A DNA stretch of 64,000 bases. Source: Sinorhizobium sp. 8-89 (lineage in GTDB: Bacteria; Pseudomonadota; Alphaproteobacteria; Rhizobiales; Rhizobiaceae). The stretch is taken from contig NZ_JASKLR010000011.1 in the NCBI RefSeq assembly GCF_030124325.1, forward strand, positions 1 through 64,000, read 5' to 3'. Position numbers and translations under genes: made by a program. Below the pieces are notes generated by a model. The model did no database searches and was not told the DNA's origin. It saw only the letters and a program-made list of their open reading frames with translations. This document shows, in pieces, positions 23,941-33,008 of the stretch (position 1 is its first letter; the number at the start of each line of letters is the position of its first letter).

Positions 23941-24654
23941 TCAGCGGGCAGTGCGCGCCGTTTTTCGATACCAGGCGGCGCTGGAGATCGTGTTTCGGTA
24001 GATTGTCTCACGCTCTTCGGCTTCCTTGCGAGTCTCCGCACGGATGTCTGCCGTGACGGCCGCATCAGCGCGGCGGAACGGTATGACCTGCACGAGCGGC
24101 GTCCCCTTTTCGATGGCATAAAGTCCATCGGGTGCCGTCGCGAAGAACGGAAAATGGATATGAGCGGCGTAGGTGTCGGTATCGACGACGCCGGCGACGC
24201 ATTCGAACGGTTGCCCCGGCCGGTTGAGGGGCGGCAGAAACAGGCAGCTCCAGCCGGGCGGCGTGCGGATGGACCAGTAGTTGTGAAACTTGCACGGCGG
24301 CGACGGCTCTCTCGGGTTTCCCGCTACCTGATGGGCACCGTGATTGCTGACCATGACCCGGTCGAACTCCCAGCCTGCCTCGACGCTGCGGCCGCCATCC
24401 TTGATTTCCAACCTGACGGTCGCCGCGAGCGGCAGGACCCAGCCGGTGGCCATGGCATCGAGAAAGGGCATGCAGCGTTTGACCGTCAGACCATTGTTGG
24501 TCGTCGACAGATGCTTTTGATCGACTGCCGGCAGCTTACGGAACCAGTCCGGTAGAACCGATTTGGCAGGGAGCGGCGCCGCGATAACGCCGTTGTCCTC
24601 CGGACGGCAGAGAAAGCGGATCACCCGCGGTTCTTTCTTCGGTAAGTGAAACAT
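23941..24654 (-). CDS. Conserved-looking protein of unknown function
   Basis: 237 residues from the ATG at 24652-24654 (MFHLPKKEPRVIRFLC). Features are PDWFRKLP near residue 40, KRCMPFLDAMATGWVLPL near 60-77, a central KFHNYWSIRTPPGWSCLF with several aromatics, and a charged helical C-terminus. There is no signal peptide or membrane helix. I do not recognise the family; the compact aromatic-rich beta character is reminiscent of uncharacterised phage proteins, but that is an impression. It is divergent from the alkyltransferase gene, with 204 bases between. Confidence 0.75.
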   Translation of the reverse strand: MFHLPKKEPRVIRFLCRPEDNGVIAAPLPAKSVLPDWFRKLPAVDQKHLSTTNNGLTVKRCMPFLDAMATGWVLPLAATVRLEIKDGGRSVEAGWEFDRVMVSNHGAHQVAGNPREPSPPCKFHNYWSIRTPPGWSCLFLPPLNRPGQPFECVAGVVDTDTYAAHIHFPFFATAPDGLYAIEKGTPLVQVIPFRRADAAVTADIRAETRKEAEERETIYRNTISSAAWYRKTARTAR

Positions 24655-24858
24655 CCCGGTTCTCCAGTTGAATAGGATGGGAGAAACGGAACTGCGCGAC
24701 TTGTATTCCGCCGCGATTGCATGAGACCTTACAAACCTTTGCGGGTTCGACAAGCCCGCCTGAAAAGCGCCGCGCACGGCCGCCGACGCTGGAAACGGGT
24801 TGAAGTCGCCGGCCGGACACACGATTCTTATGTCATCGGAAATGCGGAGGCTCACGCG

Positions 24859-25422
24859 ATGGCACCGACAGTGCACCATTACCACATCTTCGAAACGGCA
24901 GGTGGTTTCTGCGGCATCGCCTGGAGCGACCATGGCATTACACGCTTCCAGCTGCCGACCAAAAGCGCCGGCACGACGGAGCGAATTCTGCTGCGTCGCC
25001 TGCCTGGTGCCGAACCCGGTACCCCTACGCCGGACGTGCTTGAAGCAGTCTCGGCTGCAAAGCGCTACTTCGAGGGGCAAGAAACGGATTTCTCCGGCTT
25101 CAGGCTCGATCTTGCCGGGCAGGACACGTTCTTCGGGGAGGTTTATGCAGCAGCGCGGCGCGTCCAGTGGGGGCAGACGACCACCTATGGTTCGTTGGCG
25201 AAGGAACTCGGAGCCGGACCGGAGGCGGCGCGAGACGTTGGCCAAGCCATGGCGAAAAATCCAGTTCCGCTGATCATTCCCTGCCACCGCGTCTTGGCCG
25301 CTGGGGGCAAGATCGGTGGTTTCTCGGCGCCGGGCGGCGCATCGACCAAGACGCACATGCTCGAACTGGAGGGCGTCCATGTCGGCGCTCCAGAGCCTGT
25401 GCAACATTCGTTTGGCTTTTAG
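24859..25422 (+). CDS. ogt: Methylated-DNA-[protein]-cysteine S-methyltransferase
   Basis: 187 residues. An N-terminal ribonuclease-like domain is followed by the conserved DNA-binding/active-site domain with VQWGQTTTYGSLA, AMAKNPVPLIIPCHRV (acceptor Cys142) and GGFSAPGG. It removes alkyl groups from O6-alkylguanine in a suicide reaction. It stands alone, without the Ada regulatory domain or an AlkA gene. The start at 24859 is preceded by GGAGGCTCACGCG. Confidence 0.93.
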   Translation: MAPTVHHYHIFETAGGFCGIAWSDHGITRFQLPTKSAGTTERILLRRLPGAEPGTPTPDVLEAVSAAKRYFEGQETDFSGFRLDLAGQDTFFGEVYAAARRVQWGQTTTYGSLAKELGAGPEAARDVGQAMAKNPVPLIIPCHRVLAAGGKIGGFSAPGGASTKTHMLELEGVHVGAPEPVQHSFGF

Positions 25423-25899
25423 AAATGACGTGATTCGGGGCGGAAAACCGCCACAGGCTTTCCTGGAATTGCTCTAGCCCTCAACACCGCTCTAGGGCTT
25501 CACATCGATCGGTATCGAAGGCAGCACGCGCCGCGAATCGAGCGGCACGCAGCGTTAACCACAAATCCAGGTTATCCGCGTGTGGGTGTCGCCGAAGCTG
25601 TTAAAAAGTCATTAATGATAATAGAAATCGAGCAAGGGACAGAGTTTGGGGCGCTCGAACCTCGCTTGTCCATGTTGTTTCGCTGGTTTCGGAAATAAAC
25701 ATTAATTGAGAAATTGTGTAAAATTTTAAGAAAGGACCGAAGAGTCGAGTTTGTATTGTTGGACCGCATGAGAGCTGCATTCTTTCTTTGGTCCTGAATA
25801 ATTTACCATCCCAATGAAAACACTCGACAGTTAAACTCTTGCTGTCGAGACCCGGTCTATGTTTTGCGCTGTTGTCAGCGGGCGTGAGAGTGTCTCGTC
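25423..25899. other. AT-rich leader of the polysaccharide cluster
   Basis: Bases 25436-25480 hold an inverted remnant of the rhizobial mosaic repeat (GGGCGGAAAACCGCC core, then TTCCTGGAATTGCTCTA). Bases 25600-25850 are markedly AT-rich for this genome, with runs such as TAAAAAGTCATTAATGATAA. A TTAACCAC occurs at 25555-25562. I find no convincing gene; the region probably carries promoter and regulator sites for the asnB-like gene. Confidence 0.5.
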
Positions 25900-27837
25900 A
25901 TGTGCGGTTTTGGTGGCTATTTCGGTTCTGTTCCGGATGGAAGGGTTCTTCTCGAAAAGATGACGGCCGCGATCGCCCATCGCGGGCCTGATGAAGAAGG
26001 CGTGTTTACCGCGCCGCAAGCCGGTCTCGGCCACGTCAGGTTGTCGATCGTCGGGCTCGGAGATGGCCAGCAGCCCATGTCCGACGCCACCGGCGAACTG
26101 ACGATCGCCTTCAACGGCGAAATCTTCAACTATGTCGAACTGCGCGACGAGCTTCGCGCCAAGGGCCGCCGCTTCCGCACGTCCAGCGACACGGAGGTCA
26201 TTCTCCACCTTTACGATGAAATGGGCGAGGACTGCGTCTCCCGCCTAAACGGCGACTTTGCCTTCGCCCTATGGGACAATCGCCGCCGGCGGATGATGCT
26301 GGCGCGCGACCGCATGGGGGTCCGGCCCCTGTTTTATACGACGCAGGGGGGAACGTTCTATTTCGCCTCCGAGGTCAAGGCGCTTCTTCAAGTCCCCGGC
26401 CTGTCCGCAGAGATCGACCCCATCGCCCTCGATCAGATCTTCACGCTGTGGGCGCCGATCGCGCCGCGCACGCCTTTCCGGGACATATGGGAACTGGAGC
26501 CCGCGACCCTGATGATCGCCGATGAGCGGGGCGCGGCGGCGCGTGCCTATTGGAGGCTCGAGTTTCCGGATCGGGATGCGCCGCCTCGGCATAAGGACGA
26601 AGGTCAGGCTGCCGAGGAATTGCGCGCACTCCTGACCGACGCGACGCGCATCCGCATGCGGGCCGACGTGCCGGTCGGCTCCTACCTGTCGGGCGGTCTC
26701 GATTCGTCCATCGTCTCGGCGCTCGCCGCCGGCATGGCCCCGCAGGGCCTTCGAACCTTTTCCGTGACCTTCGACAGCGCCGAGCATGACGAAAGCGCGT
26801 TTCAGAACGAAATGGCCGCCGCTCTCGGCACCGACCACAGGGCGATTGCCTGCCGTGCAGGGGATATCGCCAAGATTTTTCCGGATGTCATCCGTTTTGC
26901 CGAAAGGCCGGTGCTTCGAACGGCGCCGGCACCCTTGTACCAACTCTCCGGCCTGGTGCGCGATTCCGGCCTGAAGGTGGTGCTCACAGGGGAGGGGGCG
27001 GACGAAGTTTTCGCGGGCTACGACATCTTCAAGGAATCGCGCGTGCGCCGCTTCTGCGGCCGGCAGCCAGGTTCGCGCATGCGGCCGCACCTTTTCCGCA
27101 AGCTCTATCCCTACCTGCCGGGCCTCAAGCAGCAGTCGCCCGAATACCTGGCGGCGTTTTTCGGCGCCGGGGACGACCCGCTTGACGACCCGCTCTTTTC
27201 GCATCGTCCACGGCTCAAGGGGACGGCAGCGACGAAGATGTTCTTCTCCGGCGATTTGCGCGCCGAGCTGGCGGGTTACGCCGCCGCCAATGAACTCGTC
27301 AGCCGGTTGCCTGAAGCCTTCGGCCGCTGGCATCCGCTGCATCAGGCGCAATATCTCGAGAGCCGCTTCCTCCTGCCCGGCTACATTCTTTCGAGCCAGG
27401 GCGACCGAATGGCGATGGCCCATGGGGTAGAAGGCCGTTTCCCCTTCCTCGACCACCGTCTGGTGGAGTTCGCCGCCGGGCTGCCGCCGGAAATGAAGCT
27501 CAAGGGTCTGGTCGAGAAGCACATTTTGCGTGAAGCGACGAAGGATCTTTTGCCGCCCTCGATCGGCAAGCGGACGAAGCAGCCTTATCGCGCGCCGGAC
27601 AGCCATTCCTTCAGCGGCACGGGCGAGCTCGACTACGTTCGCACCGCGATGGGCGAAGAGGCGATTGCCACCGGCGGTCTCTTCAACGCAAAGGCCGTCG
27701 CGAAACTTTGCGAGAAGTGCCGGGCGCGCCCGGCCTCGGGCTTCCGCGACAACGCGGCTTTCGTCGGCATCCTGTCGACGCAACTGTGGCTGCAGACATT
27801 CACCGGCACCAACATCCGCGCGGCGCAAGCCGCCTGA
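25900..27837 (+). CDS. Asparagine synthetase-like glutamine amidotransferase (AsnB family)
   Basis: 645 residues. The N-terminal class II glutaminase domain starts MCGFGGYFG (Cys2 nucleophile after Met removal) with AHRGPDEEG; the C-terminal synthetase domain has the PP-loop SGGLDSS at residues 264-270 and GEGADEVFAGYD. Both active sites appear intact. As first gene of a polysaccharide cluster and next to an ACP and an AMP ligase, it more likely amidates a sugar or acyl intermediate than makes asparagine; similar enzymes occur in exosortase-associated polysaccharide clusters. Confidence 0.92.
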   Translation: MCGFGGYFGSVPDGRVLLEKMTAAIAHRGPDEEGVFTAPQAGLGHVRLSIVGLGDGQQPMSDATGELTIAFNGEIFNYVELRDELRAKGRRFRTSSDTEVILHLYDEMGEDCVSRLNGDFAFALWDNRRRRMMLARDRMGVRPLFYTTQGGTFYFASEVKALLQVPGLSAEIDPIALDQIFTLWAPIAPRTPFRDIWELEPATLMIADERGAAARAYWRLEFPDRDAPPRHKDEGQAAEELRALLTDATRIRMRADVPVGSYLSGGLDSSIVSALAAGMAPQGLRTFSVTFDSAEHDESAFQNEMAAALGTDHRAIACRAGDIAKIFPDVIRFAERPVLRTAPAPLYQLSGLVRDSGLKVVLTGEGADEVFAGYDIFKESRVRRFCGRQPGSRMRPHLFRKLYPYLPGLKQQSPEYLAAFFGAGDDPLDDPLFSHRPRLKGTAATKMFFSGDLRAELAGYAAANELVSRLPEAFGRWHPLHQAQYLESRFLLPGYILSSQGDRMAMAHGVEGRFPFLDHRLVEFAAGLPPEMKLKGLVEKHILREATKDLLPPSIGKRTKQPYRAPDSHSFSGTGELDYVRTAMGEEAIATGGLFNAKAVAKLCEKCRARPASGFRDNAAFVGILSTQLWLQTFTGTNIRAAQAA

Positions 27838-27859
27838 AACCAGACGGAAAGGACGAGAC

Positions 27860-28126
27860 ATGACAGAGACGATCAAGGACAGCATCAAGGCGTTCATCGT
27901 CGAGAATTTTCTCTTCGGCGACACGTCTTATGAACTCGCCGACACCGCATCGCTGATCGAAAACGACATCATCGATTCGACCGGGGTTCTGGAGCTCGTG
28001 GCCTTCATTGAGGACCGTTTCGGTATCGCCATGGCCGACGCCGATATCGTCCCGGCAAACCTCGATTCTTTGGCACGCATTTCCGCATTCATCGCGGCGA
28101 AGAGCGCCGTGCCGGTTTCGGCATAG
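27860..28126 (+). CDS. Acyl carrier protein
   Basis: 88 residues. The phosphopantetheine site is Ser40 in NDIIDSTGVLELVAFIEDRF, with the usual helix II following; the acidic composition fits. It is placed 22 bases after the amidotransferase gene and 28 before the AMP ligase gene, implying a dedicated carrier loaded by that ligase. A phosphopantetheinyl transferase is not encoded nearby. Confidence 0.92.
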   Translation: MTETIKDSIKAFIVENFLFGDTSYELADTASLIENDIIDSTGVLELVAFIEDRFGIAMADADIVPANLDSLARISAFIAAKSAVPVSA

Positions 28127-28154
28127 ACGGCGGCTGGTTGGGAGCGTCACGCGC

Positions 28155-29702
28155 ATGCGGTTCGAGCAATTTCTTATCAGGAACGCCGGAGCAAACGGAG
28201 GCAAAGCGGCGCTCGTCACCGAGCGTAAACGGCTGCGGTACGACGAGCTCGATGAGCTCTCGACCCGTCTCGCCGCCGCCCTTCATGCAAATGGCGTCAA
28301 GCGGAACGACCGGGTCCTTGTTTTCATGGACAATTGCTGGGAGGCGGCGGTTTCGATTTTCGCGGCCCTCAAGGCCGGCGCCACCTTCAGTCCGATTAAC
28401 GCCTCGACCAAGGCCGACAAGCTCGGCTATATCATCGGCGATTGCGATGCAGCGGCGATCCTGACCCAGGCCAAGCTGATGCCGATCGTCACGGAGGCGC
28501 GCACGCTTCACGCTGCTGCGCCGCTCTTTGTCGCCGCCACGGCGGCCGGGAATGGCCGCACACCCGAAGGAGCCGCGTCGTTCGAGGGATGCCTGGCGTC
28601 CGAACCTCTGCCGGTTCTTCATGGCGGCATCGATATCGACCTCGCTATGCTGATCTATACCTCCGGCTCGACCGGCAGGCCCAAGGGAGTGATGATGACG
28701 CATCGCAATATCGATGCGGCTTCGGAGTCGATCACCACCTATCTTCGCAACACGCCGGACGACGTCATCCTCAACGTCCTGCCGCTTGCCTTCGATTACG
28801 GCCTTTATCAGCTCCTGATGGCCATCAGGCTTGGCGCGACGCTGGTTCTCGAAAAGTCCTTCGCATTTCCGCAGGCTATCTTCGAGCGGATCCGTGCCGA
28901 GGGCGTAACCGGCTTTCCGCTGGTGCCGACCATGGCCGCGATGATCTTGCAGATGCGCGATATCGAACCCGGGTTCCTGCCCAGCCTTCGCTATATTTCC
29001 AATACCGCTGCGGCCTTGCCGCCGGCGCATATCGCCAGGCTCCGGGAGCTCTTTCCCAGCGCGCGGCTTTATTCCATGTACGGCCTGACGGAATGCAAGC
29101 GCTGCACCTATCTGCCGCCTGAAGAGTTGGATCGCCGACCCGGATCTGTCGGCATCGCCATTCCCTACCCCGAAGCCTTCGTCGTCGATGACGAGGGAAA
29201 CCGTGTGCCGCCGGGCGTTCCGGGTGAACTGGTGATCCGCGGTCCGCATGTGATGCAAGGATACTGGCGCAACGACGCAGCGACCGAGCGCATGCTGCGC
29301 TCCGGCCCGAACCCCTGGGAAAAGGTGCTTCATACAGGTGATCTCTTCCGCGCGGATGAGGCGGGTTTCCTCTATTTCGTCGGCCGAAAGGACGACATCA
29401 TCAAGACGCGCGGCGAAAAGGTCGCGCCGAAGGAAGTCGAAATGGTGCTGCATGCCCATCCGGGAATCGCGGAAGCCGTCGTCATCGGCGTCCCCGATCC
29501 GGTGCTTGGCGCTGCGATCGGCGCGCTCGTCGTTCTTTCAGACCCGGCACTGAGCGAGAAAGACATCATCCGTCACTGCACTCGCCACCTTGAGGATTTC
29601 ATGGTGCCGAAGATCGTCGAATTCCGCGCCGAACTCCCGAAGACCGACACAGGCAAGGTCAGCCGCAGACTGGCGGCGGAAACATTGGAGCTTGCAGAAT
29701 GA
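28155..29702 (+). CDS. AMP-dependent acyl/aryl ligase (ANL superfamily)
   Basis: 515 residues. The P-loop-like motif YTSGSTGRPKGV lies near 170, A5 motif YSMYGLTECKR, A7 HTGDLFRADEAGF, A8 YFVGRKDDIIKTRGEKVAP and A10 PKTDTGKVSRR, so the adenylation machinery is complete. It should activate a carboxylate and load it on the neighbouring ACP. The substrate is unknown. Its stop overlaps the NAD-synthetase-like start by four bases. It resembles ligases in exosortase-type polysaccharide clusters. Confidence 0.9.
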   Translation: MRFEQFLIRNAGANGGKAALVTERKRLRYDELDELSTRLAAALHANGVKRNDRVLVFMDNCWEAAVSIFAALKAGATFSPINASTKADKLGYIIGDCDAAAILTQAKLMPIVTEARTLHAAAPLFVAATAAGNGRTPEGAASFEGCLASEPLPVLHGGIDIDLAMLIYTSGSTGRPKGVMMTHRNIDAASESITTYLRNTPDDVILNVLPLAFDYGLYQLLMAIRLGATLVLEKSFAFPQAIFERIRAEGVTGFPLVPTMAAMILQMRDIEPGFLPSLRYISNTAAALPPAHIARLRELFPSARLYSMYGLTECKRCTYLPPEELDRRPGSVGIAIPYPEAFVVDDEGNRVPPGVPGELVIRGPHVMQGYWRNDAATERMLRSGPNPWEKVLHTGDLFRADEAGFLYFVGRKDDIIKTRGEKVAPKEVEMVLHAHPGIAEAVVIGVPDPVLGAAIGALVVLSDPALSEKDIIRHCTRHLEDFMVPKIVEFRAELPKTDTGKVSRRLAAETLELAE

Positions 29703-30709
29703 ACATCCGCCCGGATCAGGATAAATTTGTCTTCTCGGCCGACAGCTTGAAGATCGACGCGGCCGCAGAGACGGACCGCATCGTCGCGGGGCTGCGTGCG
29801 CAACTGCGCGGCATGCGCAAGCGCGGTCTCGTGCTCGGCCTTTCCGGCGGCATCGACTCGAGTGTCTCGGTGGCACTGGCCGTACGCGCCGTCGGTGCCA
29901 GAAACGTCTTCTGTCTGTTCATGCCGGAAAACGACTCCGATCCCGAGAGCCTTCGCCTCGGCCGGCTGGTGGCGGAAACCTTCGGCGTCGAGGCGATCGT
30001 CGAGGATATCGGACCACCACTCGCGGCGATGGGCTGCTACGAACGCCGCGACGCCTTCATTCGAGAGCTTGTTCCCGACTATGGGCCGGGCTGGGCATCG
30101 AAGATCGTGATAGCCAATGCGCTCGAAGGCGACGGCTACAACATCTCCTCGCTGGTCGTGCAGGATCCGGAGGGAAGGCAGACGAAATTGCGCATGCCGC
30201 CCTCCGTCTACCTCGGCATCGTCGCCGCGACGAACATGAAGCAGCGCACCCGCAAGCAGATCGAGTATTATCATGCCGACCGGCTGAATTTCGCCGTTCT
30301 AGGAACGCCGAACAGGCTGGAATACGACCAGGGTTTCTTCGTCAAGAACGGCGACGGAGCGGCGGACGTCAAGCCGATCGCACATCTTTACAAGTCACAA
30401 GTCTATGCGCTCGCCGCCCATCTCGGCGTCCCTGAGGAAATCCGGCGCAGGCCGCCGACGACGGATACCTATTCGCTCGAGCAGACGCAGGAGGAGTTCT
30501 ATTTCTCGCTCCCCTACGACCGCATGGACCTCTGCCTCTACGGTCTCAACAACGGCGTCAGCGCCGAGGAGGTCGCCCGCGCGGCGCAACTGACAGCGAT
30601 CCAGGTCGAACGCGTCTGGGCGGATATCGCCGCCAAGCGCAAGGCGACACGTTACCTTCACCTGAGCCCGCAGCTCGTTCACGCGGTCGAGGAAATCTGC
30701 CACGAATAG
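29699..30709 (+). CDS. NAD synthetase-like PP-loop enzyme of the polysaccharide cluster
   Basis: 336 residues, longer than ammonia-dependent NadE (about 250-275). The PP motif is LGLSGGIDSSVSVALA; GTPNRLEYDQGFFVKNGDGA and DVKPIAHLYKSQVYALAAHL follow, as in NadE. There is no nitrilase-type glutaminase domain, so ammonia would have to come free or from the AsnB-like partner. The C-terminus (EEFYFSLPYDRMDLCLY) differs from housekeeping NadE. Position inside the operon suggests an adenylation-amidation step rather than NAD synthesis. Confidence 0.85.
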   Translation: MNIRPDQDKFVFSADSLKIDAAAETDRIVAGLRAQLRGMRKRGLVLGLSGGIDSSVSVALAVRAVGARNVFCLFMPENDSDPESLRLGRLVAETFGVEAIVEDIGPPLAAMGCYERRDAFIRELVPDYGPGWASKIVIANALEGDGYNISSLVVQDPEGRQTKLRMPPSVYLGIVAATNMKQRTRKQIEYYHADRLNFAVLGTPNRLEYDQGFFVKNGDGAADVKPIAHLYKSQVYALAAHLGVPEEIRRRPPTTDTYSLEQTQEEFYFSLPYDRMDLCLYGLNNGVSAEEVARAAQLTAIQVERVWADIAAKRKATRYLHLSPQLVHAVEEICHE

Positions 30710-30739
30710 GGCCAAGTCGTGAGGCATGCGGCTGCCGCT

Positions 30740-30848
30740 TGATCTAGAGCGCCGTGCCTTCAAATGAAGGCACAAAGGACGCTCTGGCACTTGATTCTAG
30801 AGTATCTTATCCGCTTTCGATGATTCCACCCGAAAACGGGATGCTCTA
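30740..30848 (+). repeat. Rhizobial intergenic repeat remnant
   Basis: Contains CCTTCAAATGAAGG, the repeated AGAGC/GCTCT boxes and the terminal block CACCCGAAAACGGGATGCTC, a combination I recall as recurring in rhizobial intergenic regions. It lies between the convergent NAD-synthetase-like and GNAT genes; its last bases supply the GNAT stop codon. Confidence 0.5.
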
Positions 30849-31958
30849 GTCGAAGCGTCCTCCGATCAGCCGGCTCCAGTGCTCGCCCGCCAGCCCGTTC
30901 ATGAAGCCTTGCGCATTGCGGAAGGCTTCGACGAGTTCCCCGTCGCGGGAATGGATGACGGTCGAGGCGGCATGGACGAAGCCGATGCGACGGCCGAGCA
31001 TCGCTTCCAGCAGGGCTGGCTGGATTCGGCCACGCAGACCTGCGGCGCCGCGCGCGGCGGCGTGTTCGATAAGGCAGTCGATCACGGTACCGGCTTGCCC
31101 CGGCGCGGCCAGGACCTGGAGCACCCGGGCGATGCCGCCAGCGCGCCCATGGTAGAAAAACGCACCCACCGGCGTTCCGCCACGGGCGGTAACGGCGGCG
31201 AAGACGGGCTCGCCATAATCCGGCTTGTCGACGGCATCCGCCAATACACGATCGAGCTGACCCGCAGCCCAGTCGGGCCGGAGCGCGAACTGCCCCGTCA
31301 GCCGCTCGAAGAGGCCGGCGAAGGCGTGCCGATCGATGTCGGCGGCCTGCAATGTTCCGCGGATCGGGGGGCTTTCCGGCAGTCCGGACCAGCGCAGGTC
31401 ATCGCGGTCCATCCTGCTGCGATAAATTTGATCGATCGAGCGTGCCAGCGGGCTCAGCAGACGGGCCGGACGGATGCGGCTTGCAACGAGGTCGAGCGCG
31501 AAAGCCGAGGGCCGCACGACCCGCACCCAATCGAGGCTGTATTGCGGCAGGGCAATGCCGCGCAGTTTCGTCCACATTTGCGCGGAAACCTCGCTTGCGG
31601 TTTCGCTGAAGGAAAGATCCTGCGGTCCGGCGAGGAAAGCCTTGAGAAGTCTCGCGCCGGCCAGCGGGTCGCTCTCGCGCCCTTCGACCATCAGCGAACC
31701 GCAGATCGCGGCGCGCAATCGCCTGCCATTGAAGGTCATCGGCAGGACGTTCACGCCGACGAAGCCGGAAATGCGTCCTTCGCTGTTGACGTATACGAGC
31801 GGCGAGATCTCCGGGTCGCATCCGGGCGATTCCAGGTAGAGCTGGCGAAGATAGTCGATGAAGGCAGGCGACGCGGTGTCGCCGTTGCGGAATATCCTCT
31901 GGAACAGCCCGGCGACGGCCGGAATGTCGGCCGTCTCCAGAGGACGGATATCGCTCAT
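30846..31958 (-). CDS. GNAT-like acyltransferase domain protein
   Basis: 370 residues. The opening IRPLETADIPAVAGLFQRIF and later ISGFVGVNVLPMTFNGRRLR look like a GNAT fold; the C-terminal half is unassigned. It is paralogous to the protein at 34321-35469: both share the D-I-P start, an AICGSLMVEGR/LLCAFMADGR-type strand, and a C-terminal GLAGEHWSRLI / GLASESWSRLL ending. It overlaps the methyltransferase stop by four bases. The substrate is unknown; modification of a sugar or acyl group is a guess from context. Confidence 0.75.
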   Translation of the reverse strand: MSDIRPLETADIPAVAGLFQRIFRNGDTASPAFIDYLRQLYLESPGCDPEISPLVYVNSEGRISGFVGVNVLPMTFNGRRLRAAICGSLMVEGRESDPLAGARLLKAFLAGPQDLSFSETASEVSAQMWTKLRGIALPQYSLDWVRVVRPSAFALDLVASRIRPARLLSPLARSIDQIYRSRMDRDDLRWSGLPESPPIRGTLQAADIDRHAFAGLFERLTGQFALRPDWAAGQLDRVLADAVDKPDYGEPVFAAVTARGGTPVGAFFYHGRAGGIARVLQVLAAPGQAGTVIDCLIEHAAARGAAGLRGRIQPALLEAMLGRRIGFVHAASTVIHSRDGELVEAFRNAQGFMNGLAGEHWSRLIGGRFD

Positions 31959-32692
31959 CTGCCACGTCCTTCGCCTGCGGACCCGTCGGCGGGGCTTTCG
32001 AGTTTCTGCACCAGCGCGACGCGCGGCTTGCCTGTCGCGTCCATGGCAAATGTGACGGCGCGATAAGCCTTTGTCCGGGCGAGGAGCGCGGTCGCCTGCC
32101 GCTCCTGTCCCTCTCCGAACTCGAACAGCAGCCAGCCACCGGGCTTCAGAAAGGCGATGGCCTCGCGCACCAGCCGCTGATGGATGGATATGCCGTAGGG
32201 GCCGCCGTCGAAGGCTTCCCGCGGTTCGGTTGCCAGAAGATGGGCGCTGTCGCTTTCGAGACGCGATGTCGAGATGTAAGGAGGGTTACAGACGATCAGA
32301 TCGACCGCACCTTCCAGACCCTCGCCTTCGAGCGCCGCGAAAAGATCGCCTTGCCGAATGGTTACGCGTTCCTGAAGCGCCAGACGCTCGACGTTTCGGC
32401 GGGCAAGCGCCACGGTGCTGTCCGTCAGGTCCGCGCCCCATACCCGTGCGGAGGGAATGTCCGCCGCGATACCCAAAGCAAGATTGCCCGAGCCGCAGCA
32501 CATGTCGATGACTGTGGCTTCTGCGCCGAGATTGCGAAGGACGGCCGCGGCGCGGCGTCCGAGGAGCTCGGTTTCCTCTCTGGGCACCAGGACGTCGGGT
32601 CCCAGTTCGAGCTCGACGTCCATGAACCGAACGAGCCGAGCCGAAGGGCCGCCTGCGTGATTGCCGCGCAAATGATCATGGGCCTGCTGCAC
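31955..32692 (-). CDS. PrmC/HemK-like N5-glutamine or small-molecule methyltransferase
   Basis: 245 residues. SAM-binding motif I is VIDMCCGSGNLALGIA and the catalytic NPPY is in LIVCNPPYIST, with VPREETELL before them as in PrmC. It lacks the N-terminal helical domain of PrmC that binds release factors, so it is probably a paralog acting on another substrate. It is first gene of the two-gene minus-strand unit with the GNAT-like gene. Confidence 0.85.
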   Translation of the reverse strand: MQQAHDHLRGNHAGGPSARLVRFMDVELELGPDVLVPREETELLGRRAAAVLRNLGAEATVIDMCCGSGNLALGIAADIPSARVWGADLTDSTVALARRNVERLALQERVTIRQGDLFAALEGEGLEGAVDLIVCNPPYISTSRLESDSAHLLATEPREAFDGGPYGISIHQRLVREAIAFLKPGGWLLFEFGEGQERQATALLARTKAYRAVTFAMDATGKPRVALVQKLESPADGSAGEGRGR

Positions 32693-32711
32693 GAACGCTC
32701 CTTCGATTGCT

Positions 32712-32814
32712 GCTGCATGTTTCCTTAGATCGGAGCCGATTTAAGGACAAAAACATACAGAAATTCAAAGCACTACAGCGTCCTTTACGCGTCTTAGGAC
32801 GCGCGGCGCTGTAG
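32712..32814 (+). repeat. Intergenic palindromic repeat, type 2
   Basis: The best-preserved copy: GCTGCATGTTTCCTTAGATC, then the dyad CGGAGCCGATTTAAGG, AAATTCAAAGCACTACAGCG, then TTAGGACGCGCGGCGCTGTAG. It sits in the divergent region between methyltransferase and flippase genes. Confidence 0.8.
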
Positions 32815-33008
32815 ATGGAAAATCAGATCGTCGCGACACTATCGCATTCAGGTAAACGGAAGCTGAAATGCAATTGAAGCGAGTATGTTAACCGCCCAAT
32901 CATTTCTGCTTGATAGTGTTCGCGGCGGTCGATGCCGGCGACCGCGCGGACCACGCGTCCGCCCGAATGCCGCGCACAACGTCAGGTAGTTGTCAAAGGC
33001 AGATCGTA

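Noticed and set aside
25572-25769. 65-codon minus-strand ORF in the AT-rich leader
   Set aside because: No ribosome site, biased Asn/Ser composition explained by AT-richness, no family.
29699-30709. Housekeeping nadE
   Set aside because: Length, altered C-terminus and operon position argue for a dedicated paralog, so the symbol was withheld.
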